Assembly (NCBI RefSeq): GCF_963678635.1
Contig: NC_087067.1
Span: 32,648,401-32,712,400 of the forward strand
Source of the DNA: Symsagittifera roscoffensis
Lineage: Eukaryota; Xenacoelomorpha; Acoela; Convolutidae
Direction of reading: 5' to 3'
Length of the DNA stretch: 64,000 nucleotides
Notes under the pieces: generated by a model
Told to the model about the DNA's origin: nothing
What the model saw: only the letters and a program-made list of their open reading frames with translations
The model's database searches: none
Translations under genes and position numbers: made by a program
In this document: piece after piece, positions 1 to 11,111 of the stretch
Layout of the letters: each line of letters starts with the position of its first letter
How positions within the stretch are numbered: the stretch's first letter is position 1

Positions 1-1139
1 TTCCAAATTTTTCTATTTCTATCGTAAGACCATCGTCAAATCTTGGGGGACTGAGAAAATGAACCAATTTGGTCGAACCAGTTCAAAGTTATGAGTTCTT
101 GAAAGCTCGGTGATGCCAAAAAGTTAAGCCTAATCGAGCGTGGTGCAAAAAACGAAAATTTCAAAATTTTTGTTCTTTTCTGTCTAAATTTTATTTTTTC
201 AATATCGTATCACAATTTTGGACTCAGAACAATTCCAACGAGCCCAAAACGACTTCTTTAGCTTCAGTGTTCGTGGAGTAATCATCAGTTGAAATTTTGG
301 GGGGAGCTGAAATTCGGCCATTTTGGAAGAAAATCGACCTAAAAGCTAACTTTTAAGTTAGTGCAATTTTTTTCTTGCATTTTTCATAAAATGGGGTGCT
401 CTCTGCTGTCGCAGAGTGCATTCAAAGAAACTTATCAAATAGATTTGAAAACTTACCTATTTAATAATTTTATCACAACAATTAGGCTAAAAGCATCTAT
501 CAGTATCCTGGCTGGTATTCGACCATATGCCACTAACGTTGAGTGAGCAGCTATCATGCCATCGATGGTCATCTAAGACACCCTGTACACGCTCCGTAGG
601 TTTTGACCAGCCGATTTGGCCATAAAACTCATTGGGCCAAAAAAGTTCTGAAAATTGTCAATTTTTCAAATTTTGTTTGAATTGCATAAATTAAAACGTG
701 AGCGTGCAAAATTTTACATGGTATAAGAGCATATTTCTACTCTCGCGCGAGGGCGAGTGTTTTAAAAGTATTGTACATAGTTATATGCTAGTCAGGATAT
801 AAATGGAAGCGGAATTACTCAAATGCCTAAGGCAGAACCGCAGATTCTGTCTTTGTCTACATCGTTAAGCCCATGTCGTATGTAACGGCACAAACGCAGA
901 TGGTTATAACGTAGTCTACTGTACTCTTACGATAGATTTACTAGCCAGCAGGGGAGTTTTGTTAGGGCGAAGTGTCATTATGGCTACCTCTTTTCAACTT
1001 TCCCCCTTGACCTTTCATAAGTTGGTCCGGGAGCAACCCAGCTCTCAACACAGTCGGATAAATATAAATTTTTATGATGCGAGCTGTTTTTTCATTGTTG
1101 TGTTCAAGGCATGTACCAAAATTAGGAAAAGGTTTAGCT
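1..1139 (+). other. Representative spacer; no gene recognised
   Basis: This is the spacer of R1 and stands for all units. It is AT-rich with many A and T runs. Short open frames recur here in every unit (near 361-546 and 959-1234), but they are kept open only because the units are near-identical; the first would start with GTG and the second runs into the U2 gene. Visible local structure: an inverted repeat CTAACTT-TT-AAGTTAG at 346-361, a palindrome CCATCGATGG near 560, and a CpG-rich palindrome CTCGCGCGAG at 742-751. I see no tRNA, 5S rRNA, U6 or spliced-leader gene. Confidence 0.7.
1054..1139 (+). promoter_or_regulatory. Presumed U2 promoter-proximal region (representative)
   Basis: The 86 bp before the U2 start should hold the proximal sequence element of a Pol II snRNA promoter, normally about 45-65 bp upstream. 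The block with GAGCTGTTTTTTCATTG lies at roughly -59 to -43 and is almost unchanged between units, so it is the best candidate. I cannot match it to a known PSE consensus because this element diverges between phyla. A TATA-like ATAAATATAAA lies further up, near -85 to -70, which is not the place expected for a TATA box. Confidence 0.35.
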
Positions 1140-1326
1140 ATCGCTTCTCGGCCTTTTGGCTAAGATCTTGTGTAGAATCTGTTCTTGTCAGCTTAATATG
1201 TGGCATGCTGGGCATAACCTGGCACCAATATTAAACTGATTTTTACTTCCCGAGTTAACACCGAAGCTTGCTTCAGTTGACTCACGGATTGTCCCGGTCT
1301 TACACTACCATCGGGAGCAGTCCACC
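1140..1326 (+). ncRNA. U2: U2 snRNA, R1 (variant, probably impaired)
   Basis: U2 is the snRNP RNA that pairs with the intron branch point and with U6. All copies begin ATCGCTTCTCGGCCTTTTGG like other U2 RNAs. The features in order are stem I, the branch-point recognition sequence GUAGUA at nt 33-38, stem IIa (47-52 with 61-66), stem IIb (67-74 with 78-85, loop AUA), a single-stranded Sm site AUUUUUA near nt 100-106, stem III with a GAAGC-UU-GCUUC tip, and stem IV with an 11-nt loop. The length of 187 nt fits the family. This copy has four changes: A29T, T37A inside GUAGUA, C61G breaking stem IIa, and G78A breaking stem IIb. T37A should weaken pairing to standard branch points, so I infer a failing copy. 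Confidence 0.95.
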
Positions 1327-2578
1327 TGAAAATTCTGAACCTGCAAATTATCTTAATAGAGTGAAGATGTCAGTATGAAGAGTCTAATTGAGCCTGGTGA
1401 ATTGCGCGAACGGCCATAACTTGCCCAAAAAACTTAAGACTTCCAAATTTTTCTATTTCTATCGTAAGACCATCGTCAAATCTTGGGGGACTGAGAAAAT
1501 GAACCAATTTGGTCGAACCAGTTCAAAGTTATGAGTTCTTGAAAGCTCGGTGATGCCAAAAAGTTAAGCCTAATCGAGCGTGGTGCAAAAAACGAAAATT
1601 TCAAAATTTTTGTTCTTTTCTGTCCAAATTTTATTTTTTCAATATCGTATCACAATTTTGGACTCAGAACAATTCCAACGAGCCCAAAACGACTTCTTTA
1701 GCTTCAGTGTTCGTGGAGTAATCATCAGTTGAAATTTTGGGGGGAGCTGAAATTCGGCCATTTTGGAAGAAAATCGACCTAAAAGCTAACTTTTAAGTTA
1801 GTGCAATTTTTTTCTTGCATTTTTCATAAAATGGGGTGCTCTCTGCTGTCGCAGAATGCATTCAAAGAAACTTATCAAATAGATTTGAAAACTTACCTAT
1901 TTAATAAGTTTATCACAACAATACACTAAAAGCATCTATCAGTATCCTGGCTGGTATTCGACCATATGCCACTAACGTTGAGTGAGCAGCTATCATGCCA
2001 TCGATGGTCATCTAAGACACCCTGTACACGCTCCGTAGGTTTTGACCAGCCGATTTGGCCATAAAACTCATTGGGCCAAAAAAATTCTGAAAATTGTCAA
2101 TTTTTCAAATTTTGTTTGAATTGCATAAATTATAACGTGAGCGTGCAAAATTTTACATATTATAAGAGCATATTTCTACTCTCGCGCGAGGGCGAGTGTT
2201 TTAAAAGTAATGTACATAGTTATATGCTAGTCAGGATATAAATGGAAGCGGAATTACTCAAATGCCTAAGGCAGAACCGCAGATTCTTTCTTTGTCTACA
2301 TCGTTAAGCCCATGTCGTATGTAACGGCACAAACGCAGATGGTTATAACGTAGTCTACTGTACTCTTACGATAGATTTACTAGCCAGCAGGGGAGTTTTG
2401 TTAGGGCGAAGTGTCATTATGGCTACCTCTTTTCAACTTTCCCCCTTGACCTTTCATAAGTTGGTCCGGGAGCAACCCAGCTCTCAACCCAGTCGGATAA
2501 ATATAAATTTTTATGATGCGAGCTGTTTTTTCATTGTTGTGTTCAAGGCATGTACCAAAATTAGGAAAAGGTTTAGCT

Positions 2579-2765
2579 ATCGCTTCTCGGCCTTTTGGCG
2601 AAGATCATGTGTAGTATCTGTTCTTGTCAGCTTAATATCTGGCATGCTGGGCATAGCCTGGCACCAATATTAAACTGATTTTTACTTCCCGAGTTAACAC
2701 CGAAGCTTGCTTCAGTTGACTCACGGATTGTCCCGGTCTTACACTACCATCGGGAGCAGTCCACC
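2579..2765 (+). ncRNA. U2: U2 snRNA, R2
   Basis: Full-length 187-nt U2 gene. It differs from the window consensus only by T22G, just after the stem I loop region, a change also present in R4. GUAGUA, Sm site, and stems II, III and IV are intact, so it could be functional. Confidence 0.97.
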
Positions 2766-4011
2766 TGAAAATTCTGAACCTGCAAATTATCTTAATAGAG
2801 TGAAGATGTCAGTATGAAGAGTCTAATTGAGCCTGGTGAATTGCGCGAACGGCCATAACTTGCCCAAAAAACTTAAGACTTCCAAATTTTTCTATTTCTA
2901 TCGTAAGACCATCGTCAAATCTTGGGGGACTGAGAAAATGAACCAATTTGGTCGAACCAGTTCAAAGTTATGAGTTCTTGAAAGCTCGGTGATGCCAAAA
3001 AGTTAAGCCTAATCGAGCGTGGTGCAAAAAACGAAAATTTCAAAATTTTTGTTCTTTTCTGTCTAAATTTTATTTTTTCAATATCGTATCACAATTTTGG
3101 ACTCAGAACAATTCCAACGAGCCCAAAACGACTTCTTTAGCTTCAGTGTTCGTGGAGTAATCATTAGTTGAAATTTTGGGGGGAGCTGAAATTCGGCCAT
3201 TTTGGAAGAAAATCGACCTAAAAGCTAACTTTTAAGTTAATGCAATTTTTTTCTTGCATAAAATGGGGTGCTCTCTGCTGTCGCAGAGTGCATTCAAAGA
3301 AACTTATCAAATAGATTTGAAAACTTACCTATTTAATAAGTTTATCACAACAATTAGGCTAAAAGCATCTATCAGTATCCTGGCTGGTATTCGACCATAT
3401 GCCACTAACGTTGAGTGAGCAGCTATCATGCCATCGATGGTCATCTAAGACACCCTGTACACGCTCCGTAGGTTTTGACCAGCCGATTTGGCCATAAAAC
3501 TCATTGGGCCAAAAAAATTCTGAAAATTGTCAATTTTTCAAATTTTGTTTGAATTGCATAAATTATAACGTGAGCGTGCAAAATTTTACATGGTATAAGA
3601 GCATATTTCTACTCTCGCGCGAGGGCGAGTGTTTTAAAAGTAATGTACATAGTTATATGCTAGTCAGGATATAAATGGAAGCGGAATTACTCAAATGCCT
3701 AAGGCAGAACCGCAGATTCTTTCTTTGTCTACATCGTTAAGCCCATGTCGTATGTAACGGCACAAACGCAGATGGTTATAACGTAGTCTACTGTACTCTT
3801 ACGATAAATTTGCTAGCCAGCAGGGGAGTTTTGTTAGGGCGAAGTGTCATTATGGCTACCTCTTTTCAACTTTCCCCCTTGACCTTTCATAAGTTGGTCC
3901 GGGAGCAACCCAGCTCTCAACCCAGTCGGATAAATATAAATTTTTATGATGCGAGCTGTTTTTTCATTGTTGTGTTCAAGGCATGTACCAAAATTAGGAA
4001 AAGGTTTAGCT

Positions 4012-4198
4012 ATCGCTTCTCGGCCTTTTGGCTAAGATCATGTGTAGTTTCTGTTCTTGTCAGCTTAATATCTGGCATGCTGGGCATAGCCTGGCATCAA
4101 TATTAAACTGATTTTTACTTCCCGAGTTAACACCGAAGCTTGCTTCAGTTGACTCACGGATTGTCCCGGTCTTACACTACCATCGGGAGCAGTCCACC
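4012..4198 (+). ncRNA. U2: U2 snRNA, R3 (GUAGUA changed)
   Basis: Full-length U2 gene with A38T, the last base of the GUAGUA branch-point recognition sequence, and C86T just after stem IIb. The first change alters a near-invariant element, so normal branch-point pairing is doubtful. The rest matches consensus. Confidence 0.95.
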
Positions 4199-5451
4199 TG
4201 AAAATTCTGAACCTGCAAATTATCTTAATAGAGTGAAGATGTCAGTATGAAGAGTCTAATTGAGCCTGGTGAATTGCGCGAACGGCCATAACTTGCCCAA
4301 AAAACTTAAGACTTCCAAATTTTTCTATTTCTATCGTAAGACCATCGTCAAATCTTGGGGGACTGAGAAAATGAACCAATTTGGTCGAACCAGTTCAAAG
4401 TTATGAGTTCTTGAAAGCTCGGTGATGCCAAAAAGTTAAGCCTAATCGAGCGTGGTGCAAAAAACGAAAATTTCAAAATTTTTGTTCTTTTCTGTCTAAA
4501 TTTTATTTTTTCAATATCGTATCACAATTTTGGACTCAGAACAATTCCAACGAGCCCAAAACGACTTCTTTAGCTTCAGTGTTCGTGGAGTAATCATCAG
4601 TTGAAATTTTGGGGGGAGCTGAAATTCGGCCATTTTGGAAGAAAATCGACCTAAAAGCTAACTTTTAAGTTAGTGCAATTTTTTTCTTGCATTTTTCATA
4701 AAATGGGTTGCTCTCTGCTGTCGCAGAGTGCATTCAAAGAAACTTACCAAATAGATTTGAAAACTTACCTATTTAATAAGTTTATCACAACAATTAGGCT
4801 AAAAGCATCTATCAGTATCCTGGCTGGTATTCGACCATATGCCACTAACGTTGAGTGAGCAGCTATCATGCCATCGATGGTCATCTAAGACACCCTGTAC
4901 ACGCTCCGTAGGTTTTGACCAGCCGATTTGGCCATAAAACTCATTGGGCCAAAAAAATTCTGAAAATTGTCAATTTTTCAAATTTTGTTTGAATTGCATA
5001 AATTATAACGTGAGCGTGCAAAATTTTACATGGTATAAGAGCATATTTCTACTCTCGCGCGAGCGCGAGTGCTTTAAAAGTAATGTACATAGTTATATGC
5101 TAGTCAGGATATAAATGGAAGCGGAATTACTCAAATGCCTAAGGCAGAACCGCAGATTCTTTCTTTGTCTACATCGTTAAGCCCATGTCGTATGTAACGG
5201 CACAAACGCAGATGGTTATAACGTAGTCTACTGTACTCTTACGATAGATTTACTAGCCAGCAGGGGAGTTTTGTTAGGGCGAAGTGTCATTATGGCTACC
5301 TCTTTTCAACTTTCCCCCTTGACCTTTCATAAGTTGGTCCGGGAGCAACCCAGCTCTCAACCCAGTCGGATAAATATAAATTTTTATGATGCGAGCTGTT
5401 TTTTCATTGTTGTGTTCAAGGCATGTACCAAAATTAGGAAAAGGTTTAGCT

Positions 5452-5638
5452 ATCGCTTCTCGGCCTTTTGGCGAAGTTCATGTGTAGTATTTGTTCTTGT
5501 CACCTTAAAATCTGGCATGCTGGGCATAGCCTGGCACCAATATTAAACTGATTTTTACTTCCCGAGTTAACACCGAAGCTTGCTTCAGTTGACTCACGGG
5601 TTGTCCCGGTCTTACACTACCATTGGGAGCAGTCCACC
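5452..5638 (+). ncRNA. U2: U2 snRNA, R4 (seven substitutions)
   Basis: This is the most diverged full-length copy: T22G, A26T, C40T, G52C, T58A, A149G and C173T. G52C removes the G52-C61 pair of stem IIa, and C173T changes a G-C pair of the stem IV base to G-U. GUAGUA and the Sm site are intact. It is probably decaying. It shares T22G with R2, suggesting a common parent unit. Confidence 0.93.
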
Positions 5639-6891
5639 TGAAAATTCTGAACCTGCAAATTATCTTAATAGAGTGAAGATGTCAGTATGAAGAGTCTAAT
5701 TGAGCCTGGTGAATTGCGCGAACGGCCATAACTTGCCCAAAAAACTTAAGATTTCCAAATTTTTCTATTTCTATCGTAAGACCATCGTCAAATCTTGGGG
5801 GACTGAGAAAATGAACCAATTTGGTCGAACCAGTTCAAAGTTATGAGTTCTTGAAAGCTCGGTGATGCCAAAAAGTTAAGCCTAATCGAGCGTGGTGCAA
5901 AAAACGAAAATTTCAAAATTTTTGTTCTTTTCTGTCTAAATTTTATTTTTTCAATATCGTATCACAATTTTGGACTCAGAACAATTCCAACGAGCCCAAA
6001 ACGACTTCTTTAGCTTCAGTGTTCGTGGAGTAATCATCAGTTGAAATTTTGGGGGGAGCTGAAATTCGGCCATTTTGGAAGAAAATGGACCTAAAAGCTA
6101 ACTTTTAAGTTAGTGCAATTTTTTTCTTGCATTTTTCATAAAATGGGGTGCTCTCTGCTGTCGCAGAGTGCATTCAAAGAAACTTACCAAATAGATTTGA
6201 AAACTTACCTATTTAATAAGTTTATCACAACAATTAGGCTAAAAGCATCTATCAGTATCCTGGCTGGTATTCGACCATATGCCACTAACGTTGAGTGAGC
6301 AGCTATCATGCCATCGATGGTCATCTAAGACACCCTGTACACGCTCCGTAGGTTTTGACCAGCCGATTTGGCCATAAAACTCATTGGGCCAAAAAAATTC
6401 TGAAAATTGTCAATTTTTCAAATTTTGTTTGAATTGCATAAATTATAACGTGAGCGTGCAAAATTTTACATGGTATAAGAGCATATTTCTACTCTCGCGC
6501 GAGGGCGAGTGTTTTAAAAGTAATGTACATAGTTATATGCTAGTCAGGATATAAATGGAAGCGGAATTACTCAAATGCCTAAGGCAGAACCGCAGATTCT
6601 GTCTTTGTCTACATCGTTAAGCCCATGTCGTATGTAACGGCACAAACGCAGATGGTTATAACGTAGTCTACTGTACTCTTACGATAGATTTACTAGCCAG
6701 CAGGGGAGTTTTGTTAGGGCGAAGTGTCATTATGGCTACCTCTTTTCAACTTGCCCCCTTGACCTTTCATAAGTTGGTCCGGGAGCAACCCAGCTCTCAA
6801 CCCAGTCGGATAAATATAAATTTTTATGATGCGAGCTGTTTTTTCATTGTTGTGTTCAAGGCATGTACCAAAATTAGGAAAAGGTTTAGCT

Positions 6892-7078
6892 ATCGCTTCT
6901 CGGCCTTTTGGCTAAGATCATGTGTAGTATCTGTTCTTGTCAGCTTAATATCTGGCATGCTGGGCATAGCCTGGCACCAATATTAAACTGATTTTTACTT
7001 CCCGAGTTAACACCGAAGCTTGCTTCAGTTGACTCACGGATTGTCCCGGTCTTACACTACCATCGGGAGCAGTCCACC
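6892..7078 (+). ncRNA. U2: U2 snRNA, R5 (consensus)
   Basis: This copy matches the window consensus at all 187 positions. It is the last U2 gene before the LINE-split unit and the first unit of the TAATTAAGCC subtype. Confidence 0.98.
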
Positions 7079-7192
7079 TGAAAATTCTGAACCTGCAAAT
7101 TATCTTAATAGAGTGAAGATGTCAGTATGAAGAGTCTAATTAAGCCTGGTGAATTGCGCGAACGGCCATAACTTGCCCAAAAAACTTAAGAC

Positions 7193-7680
7193 TTCCAAAT
7201 TTTTCTATTTCTATCGTAAGACCATCGTCAAATCTTGGGGGACTGAGAAAATGAACCAATTTGGTCGAATCAGTTCAAAGTTATGAGTTCTTGAAAGCTC
7301 GGTGATGCCAAAAAGTTAAGCCTAATCGAGCGTGGTGCAAAAAACGAAAATTTCAAAATTTTTGTTCTTTTCTGTCTAAATTTTATTTTTTCAATATCGT
7401 ATCACAATTTTGGACTCAGAACAATTCCAACGAGCTCAAAACGACTTCTTTAGCTTCAGTGTTCGTGGAGTAATCATCAGTTGAAATTTTGGGGGGAGCT
7501 GAAATTCGGCCATTTTGGAAGAAAATCGACCTAAAAGCTAACTTTTAAGTTAGTGCAATTTTTTTCTTGCATTTTTCATAAAATGGGGTGCTCTCTGCTG
7601 TCGCAGAGTGCATTCAAAGAAACTTATCAAATAGATTTGAAAACTTACCTATTTAATAAGTTTATCACAACAATTAGGCT
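7193..7680 (+). repeat. Left part of LINE-split unit R6
   Basis: These are the first 488 bp of unit R6, ending in the target-site duplication. The remainder resumes at 13266, and 488 + 952 bp restores exactly 1440 bp, which fixes both LINE borders. No gene lies in this part. Confidence 0.95.
7669..7680 (+). repeat. Target-site duplication, left copy
   Basis: AACAATTAGGCT occurs here and again at 13254-13265, once on each side of the inserted element, and only once in an uninterrupted unit. A 12-bp direct repeat fits target-primed reverse transcription. The implied first nick on the + strand is between GGCT and AAAAG. Confidence 0.95.
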
Positions 7681-7814
7681 TTCAAATAATTTATTAACGA
7701 TTGTAATTACAAATTACAAAAAAGGAAAGCAATTAGTTACACATATTTAGTTAGAGTTAGCAGAAAAGAAATACGACATCAAATGTAATATAATACACAA
7801 TGAAGATAATCATT
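7681..7814 (-). other. LINE 3' UTR
   Basis: This region runs from the ORF2 stop to the right end of the element in its own orientation. It is AT-rich, contains AATAAA near the terminus, and ends ATTATTTGAA directly against the target duplication. There is no A tail and no simple-repeat tail. That is unlike standard mammalian L1 but seen in several target-specific LINEs. Confidence 0.75.
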
Positions 7815-8365
7815 TTATGGAATGGAACCAAGTTTTTTGAGATATTCAGATGTATCTTGACACCATGATGATATCAGCTTAGCTACAATGTATTTCATGC
7901 CTATTACATTTTCTTCAACAAGCAGATCTTTTATTGAATTGAAATTAAGTTTTTCTTTAAGAGTAGAGCAGTTTTCACAAGCGAAAAACAAATGTTGCAT
8001 GGTTTCGAATTCTCTTTCACAAGAGTAACAAAGGGGGTGGTCCACCAAATTTTTAATCCATTTCCTGGGCTTATCCAGATAACTGTTTAAGAAAAAAAAG
8101 TAGAGAATGTTTTTATCTAGAGGGGTGAACTTTTTATGTTTCCATATTTTGGTTAGGAATTGAAAAATCAAAGATTTGTCTGATAGATTAAGATCCGGGT
8201 AGAAATTCGCAATTTTTCTAGCTATAACCTTCGTTTTATAATTTGGAAGCATCAACTCTGCATAAAGACTAGACATGTTCATCTTCATAGGATTAATTAC
8301 TTTTCCATTTTGAACTAGCTGAAAACTATCTCGAGCAAACTCGAGAATGAAAATGTTTTTTTTTA
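7815..8365 (-). pseudogene. LINE ORF2 C-terminal part, zinc-finger region
   Basis: This frame stays open from the A9 run at 8356-8364 to the stop at 7815, passing an internal Met at 8288. It contains CYSCEREFETMQHLFFAC, a Cys-x2-Cys ... His-x4-Cys pattern like the zf-RVT region that follows the RT in many L1- and Tx1-type LINEs. It is thought to bind nucleic acid during target-primed reverse transcription. It lies one base out of phase with the RT-coding frame, which instead stops at 8326. I read it as the true C-terminus of ORF2 cut off by a one-base gain in the A run, not as a separate gene. Confidence 0.85.
8356..8364 (-). other. A9 run causing the ORF2 frameshift
   Basis: There are nine T on the + strand (nine A in the coding sense) between the RT-thumb region and the zinc-finger region. 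The two flanking frames differ by one base, and a run of eight would join them. It could be replication slippage, a consensus error, or a slippage site used during expression. Confidence 0.85.
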
Positions 8366-10720
8366 ATTAAGAAATTTTTGAAGGATCTGAAAATCTTAGA
8401 TTTTTTGAAGTAGATCACTTCTTTGTTGCTACCCAAGGTATTAAGTAGGGATACCATGTCGAAAATTTTTGCAGCCGCAATATAAAAATTTAAATTTTTG
8501 AAGCCTGTGCCTCCATTATTGAATGGAAGGTATAAGATCTGCTTGTTGATTGAATGTTTTCCTCCAAGCCATACACTGTTAATCAATTTCATTTCTAACC
8601 TATCAATGAAAGTTTTTGTCAACTCCAAGTGCCTCATCACATATACGAGTCTTGAGGTCACAAAAGTCTCAATATTCAGGCTTCGCGCCCGGAGAGTCAT
8701 ACATTTTAAGCTGAATTTAGCTGAATTATTAATCGTATCTTCCAATATCTTGGTTTTAATTTTCAATGAATCATTCAAGCTTAAGCATATGCCTAATAAT
8801 TTAAGGGCTGATACTTTCTTCAACTGTTTAGGCACGAAACCTAAACTCAGAACTTTGGTTTTATCTACAATTATAGCAAGTTTTGATACCAAATTGAACT
8901 TATTGATTTCATCAAGTAAATTTCCGATACAAGCGCGTTTAATGAAAACACTAATATCATCGGCGTAGGCCACAATTTTAAGTGCTTGGTTGGATTTGAT
9001 AGAATTATTATAGCGTATGGCTTGGAGTAAAGGTTCCATTCCTAAAATGAACAAAACCGCCGAAAGAGGGCATCCTTGTTTAATACCATTGTCGACTCTA
9101 ATTGATCGTGATAGGTAGCCACCTATTTCTATCATCGCTTTGGTATCAGTATATATGATGGATATCAAAGAAGTTATGACTTCTGGACAGCCTATGGCTG
9201 TTAAAACGTTCAAAATGTAATCACGGTCCTTACGGTCAAAAGCCTTACTGAAATCGATGGCTACCACACAATTAGATTTTCCGAGTTTTTCTTGAGCTAA
9301 TCTAGCCCTAATTATGGCTGTATGAATACTGCGCTTTGGCAAATAAGCAAGTTGATGTTTGCGTATTAGATTATTTAAAGGGTCTCTTAAACGAGATGCC
9401 AGAACATGGGAAAGAATTTTGAGATCAGTGTTAAGGAGGCTTATTGGTCGGAATTCGTCCACATTTAAACTGTTTTCAATTTTTGGGATGAGTGTTATTA
9501 TTGAAATGAGAAACGACCTAGGTGCCGCTTTATTGTAGCACATCGAGTTAAATAATTCAGCGAGCAACGGAGTGAAAAAATTTGAGTGGCTTTTATACAA
9601 GTCTGAAGTAAGACCATCAGATCCAGGTGCGCTATTTTTATTTAATTTATTTATAGCTTGGTTCACTTCCTCTTCACCTATTGGCGAATTATTAAACATT
9701 TTGGTAATTTTCTTTATTCGTTTTGAATTCCGCAGCTTAAAAACATTCAAAAGCTCCTCCCTAGGTGCGTAGTTGGCGTCAGCAACCTTTTTTTTTAAGT
9801 AAAAATTGGAGTAAAATCTCGAGAATTCGTTCAAAATTTCATCAATGTCATTGGAAATTTCACCACTTTTCAGCTTTATTTGCTTAATACTTTTATTAAC
9901 TTTGAAGTAACTTAGCAGTGATTTAAGCGCACCCGAATCACCATGGTTGAGGTCTAAATAAAATCCACGAATGGACTTAAATTTGGTCCTCAAGTCCATC
10001 TCATCTCGGAGAGAAGAGTAAGGACAGTTGGCCTGTCTAGAGGCCAACTGGGGCTGTCTGGTTGTCTCTGAATTGATGGAATGTATATCTGCAGGATTAC
10101 TACTTTGTATGTAGGGGGCGATATTTTTATTCAACTGTCTATGGCCATTAATGCATAAAAAACGCAACCAGTCACGAAGTCTGGCTTTAAATTTGTCGTA
10201 TGTCCCTGATAATGGCAGTTTCAGAGACTCATCAGACAGCCCCTGGAGTGTTTCTACCAGTTCTGAAGGCTTATTGTGCTCTCTAACTACGTTATATTTC
10301 AATTTCCAGTAACTTTGGCCATTTACATGCATAAAATCTTGAAAATTTGAAAAACATGCATGTAATGCATTATGGTCGCTATAATTTGTGTATAATGTAG
10401 TCAAGGTCGTTATTTCGTCAATTTTATTGCTAAAAATGTAGTCTAGACGCGATTCGGATTTTGATTTTTGGTCAAAATGGGTGGGATACACTTTGTTCCA
10501 GACCTTGAAAAGGTCAAAGCATCCAATTGATTCGAAAATGTTGCAAATTATGTGATATCTTTGGACCCGCCGGTCACTACGATGTAATGCAAGATTGCAT
10601 AACTCAGAACTTGATCGGCAGTTAAAATCACCCCCAACCAAAATCAATGTATCTCTCCGTTGCTCGGCTAATTTGTTAGCTAGGTCAGTAAGGACTGAGT
10701 AGTCCTTGCTGAGGGGATTG

Positions 10721-10743
10721 ATATATATATATATATATATATA
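10721..10743 (-). repeat. (TA)n microsatellite within the endonuclease region
   Basis: A 23-bp alternating AT tract interrupts ORF2 between the N-terminal and C-terminal halves of the endonuclease and changes the reading frame. The matching place in block B (near 11285) has only a few bases and reads straight from SIYCSI into KPHSKD. This indicates that the tract is a later expansion in block A. Confidence 0.9.
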
Positions 10744-11111
10744 GAGCAGTAAATGCTGCCAGATTCTGACTCTTTCAGATCCAAAGCAATGTGGCTTTGG
10801 TAAAAACTCTGAATTTTCCATTTATTGGGAAATAATAAAAGTAAACCTCCTGAGTTATTTTGGCTGCATGGCTGGATTAGATATTTCAATTTATAGCTGG
10901 TCAAAATTGCCTTATGCTTTGAGCTTAATACATACAATTTTGTTTCTTGTAACGCTATAACGTAGTCATGATGTAATTTCCCCCCATGTTTTGGCTTATT
11001 CAGGTCAACCAGGATGCCTAGAAGTTTGAGGTGATTACCTAGACCTCTACAGTTTAAGGTATAAAAGCACGTCATGAATAGATTATAAGTCTGTTGGAAA
11101 TAATTTTGCAT
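10744..11111 (-). pseudogene. LINE ORF2 endonuclease N-terminal part (block A)
   Basis: This frame opens at 11111 (Met) and carries the APE signature TLNCRGLGN near residues 18-26 (with the active-site Asn) and DYVIALQETKL near 49-59 (with the metal-binding Glu of QET). It ends with SGSIYCSI just before the (TA)n tract, after which the correct reading continues in another frame. It is the only one of the three repeated blocks with both catalytic residues, so it is the real start of the endonuclease in this copy. Whether ORF2 originally began here or nearer to ORF1 at 12174 is unclear because of the repeated blocks. Confidence 0.85.

Larger units (their letters stand above)
1..7192 (+). repeat. 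Units R1-R5, diverged block left of the LINE
   Basis: There are five units, starting at 1, 1441, 2880, 4313 and 5753. R1-R4 share TAATTGAGCC downstream of U2, whereas R5 through R27 have TAATTAAGCC; R2-R4 also share TTCTTTCTTTG where most units have TTCTGTCTTTG. R2 lost one base and changed sequence near 1922. R3 lost 7 bp near 3258, between two CAT triplets, consistent with slippage. The U2 genes of R1 and R4 are the most altered full-length copies in the window. Confidence 0.9.
8326..10743 (-). pseudogene. LINE ORF2 main part: endonuclease C-terminal half and reverse transcriptase
   Basis: The open frame extends from 10821 to 8326, but residues before the (TA)n tract at 10721-10743 are a wrong-frame reading, so homology begins there. 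In frame numbering the APE-type endonuclease shows GGDFN at 63-67, SRLDY at 124-128 and SDHN at 148-151. The RT shows SAPGSDGL at 397-404, FRPISLLN near 457, AIDFSKAFDR at 521-530, KQGCPLS at 581-587 and the catalytic AYADD at 618-622. All key acidic residues are present. The enzyme would nick the target and copy the element RNA onto it. The frame ends early after an A9 run and is separated from the endonuclease N-terminus by the microsatellite. Confidence 0.93.

Noticed and set aside
60-100. tRNA B-box-like motif (GGTTCGACC on the - strand)
   Set aside because: The flanks do not form a T stem and there is no A box or acceptor pairing.
361-546. 61-codon open frame repeated in the spacer
   Set aside because: It begins with GTG, is absent or broken in several units (R2, R3, R16, R21, R32) and has no recognisable features. 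A consequence of array homogeneity.
936-980. Possible U1-like sequence (GCAGGGGAG followed by AGGGCGA)
   Set aside because: It recalls the U1 5' region, but there is no ACUUACCU 5' end, no stem-loop I and no Sm site after it. Judged a chance short match.
959-1234. Open frame of up to 91 codons repeated in nearly every unit
   Set aside because: It starts with TTG in most units, runs through the U2 promoter into the U2 gene, and is kept open only because the units are near-identical. Indels in R3, R10-R13, R15, R19, R22 and R36 alter it freely. No protein motif.
1327-1375. snRNA 3' box downstream of U2
   Set aside because: The A/T-rich stretch AAATTATCTTAATAGAG is in the right place, but I could not match it well to the 3' box consensus, so I do not annotate it.
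8498-8968. + strand open frames of 156 and 66 codons opposite the RT region (8498-8968, 9572-9772)
   Set aside because: They are antisense to a clearly recognised reverse transcriptase and have no motifs of their own.
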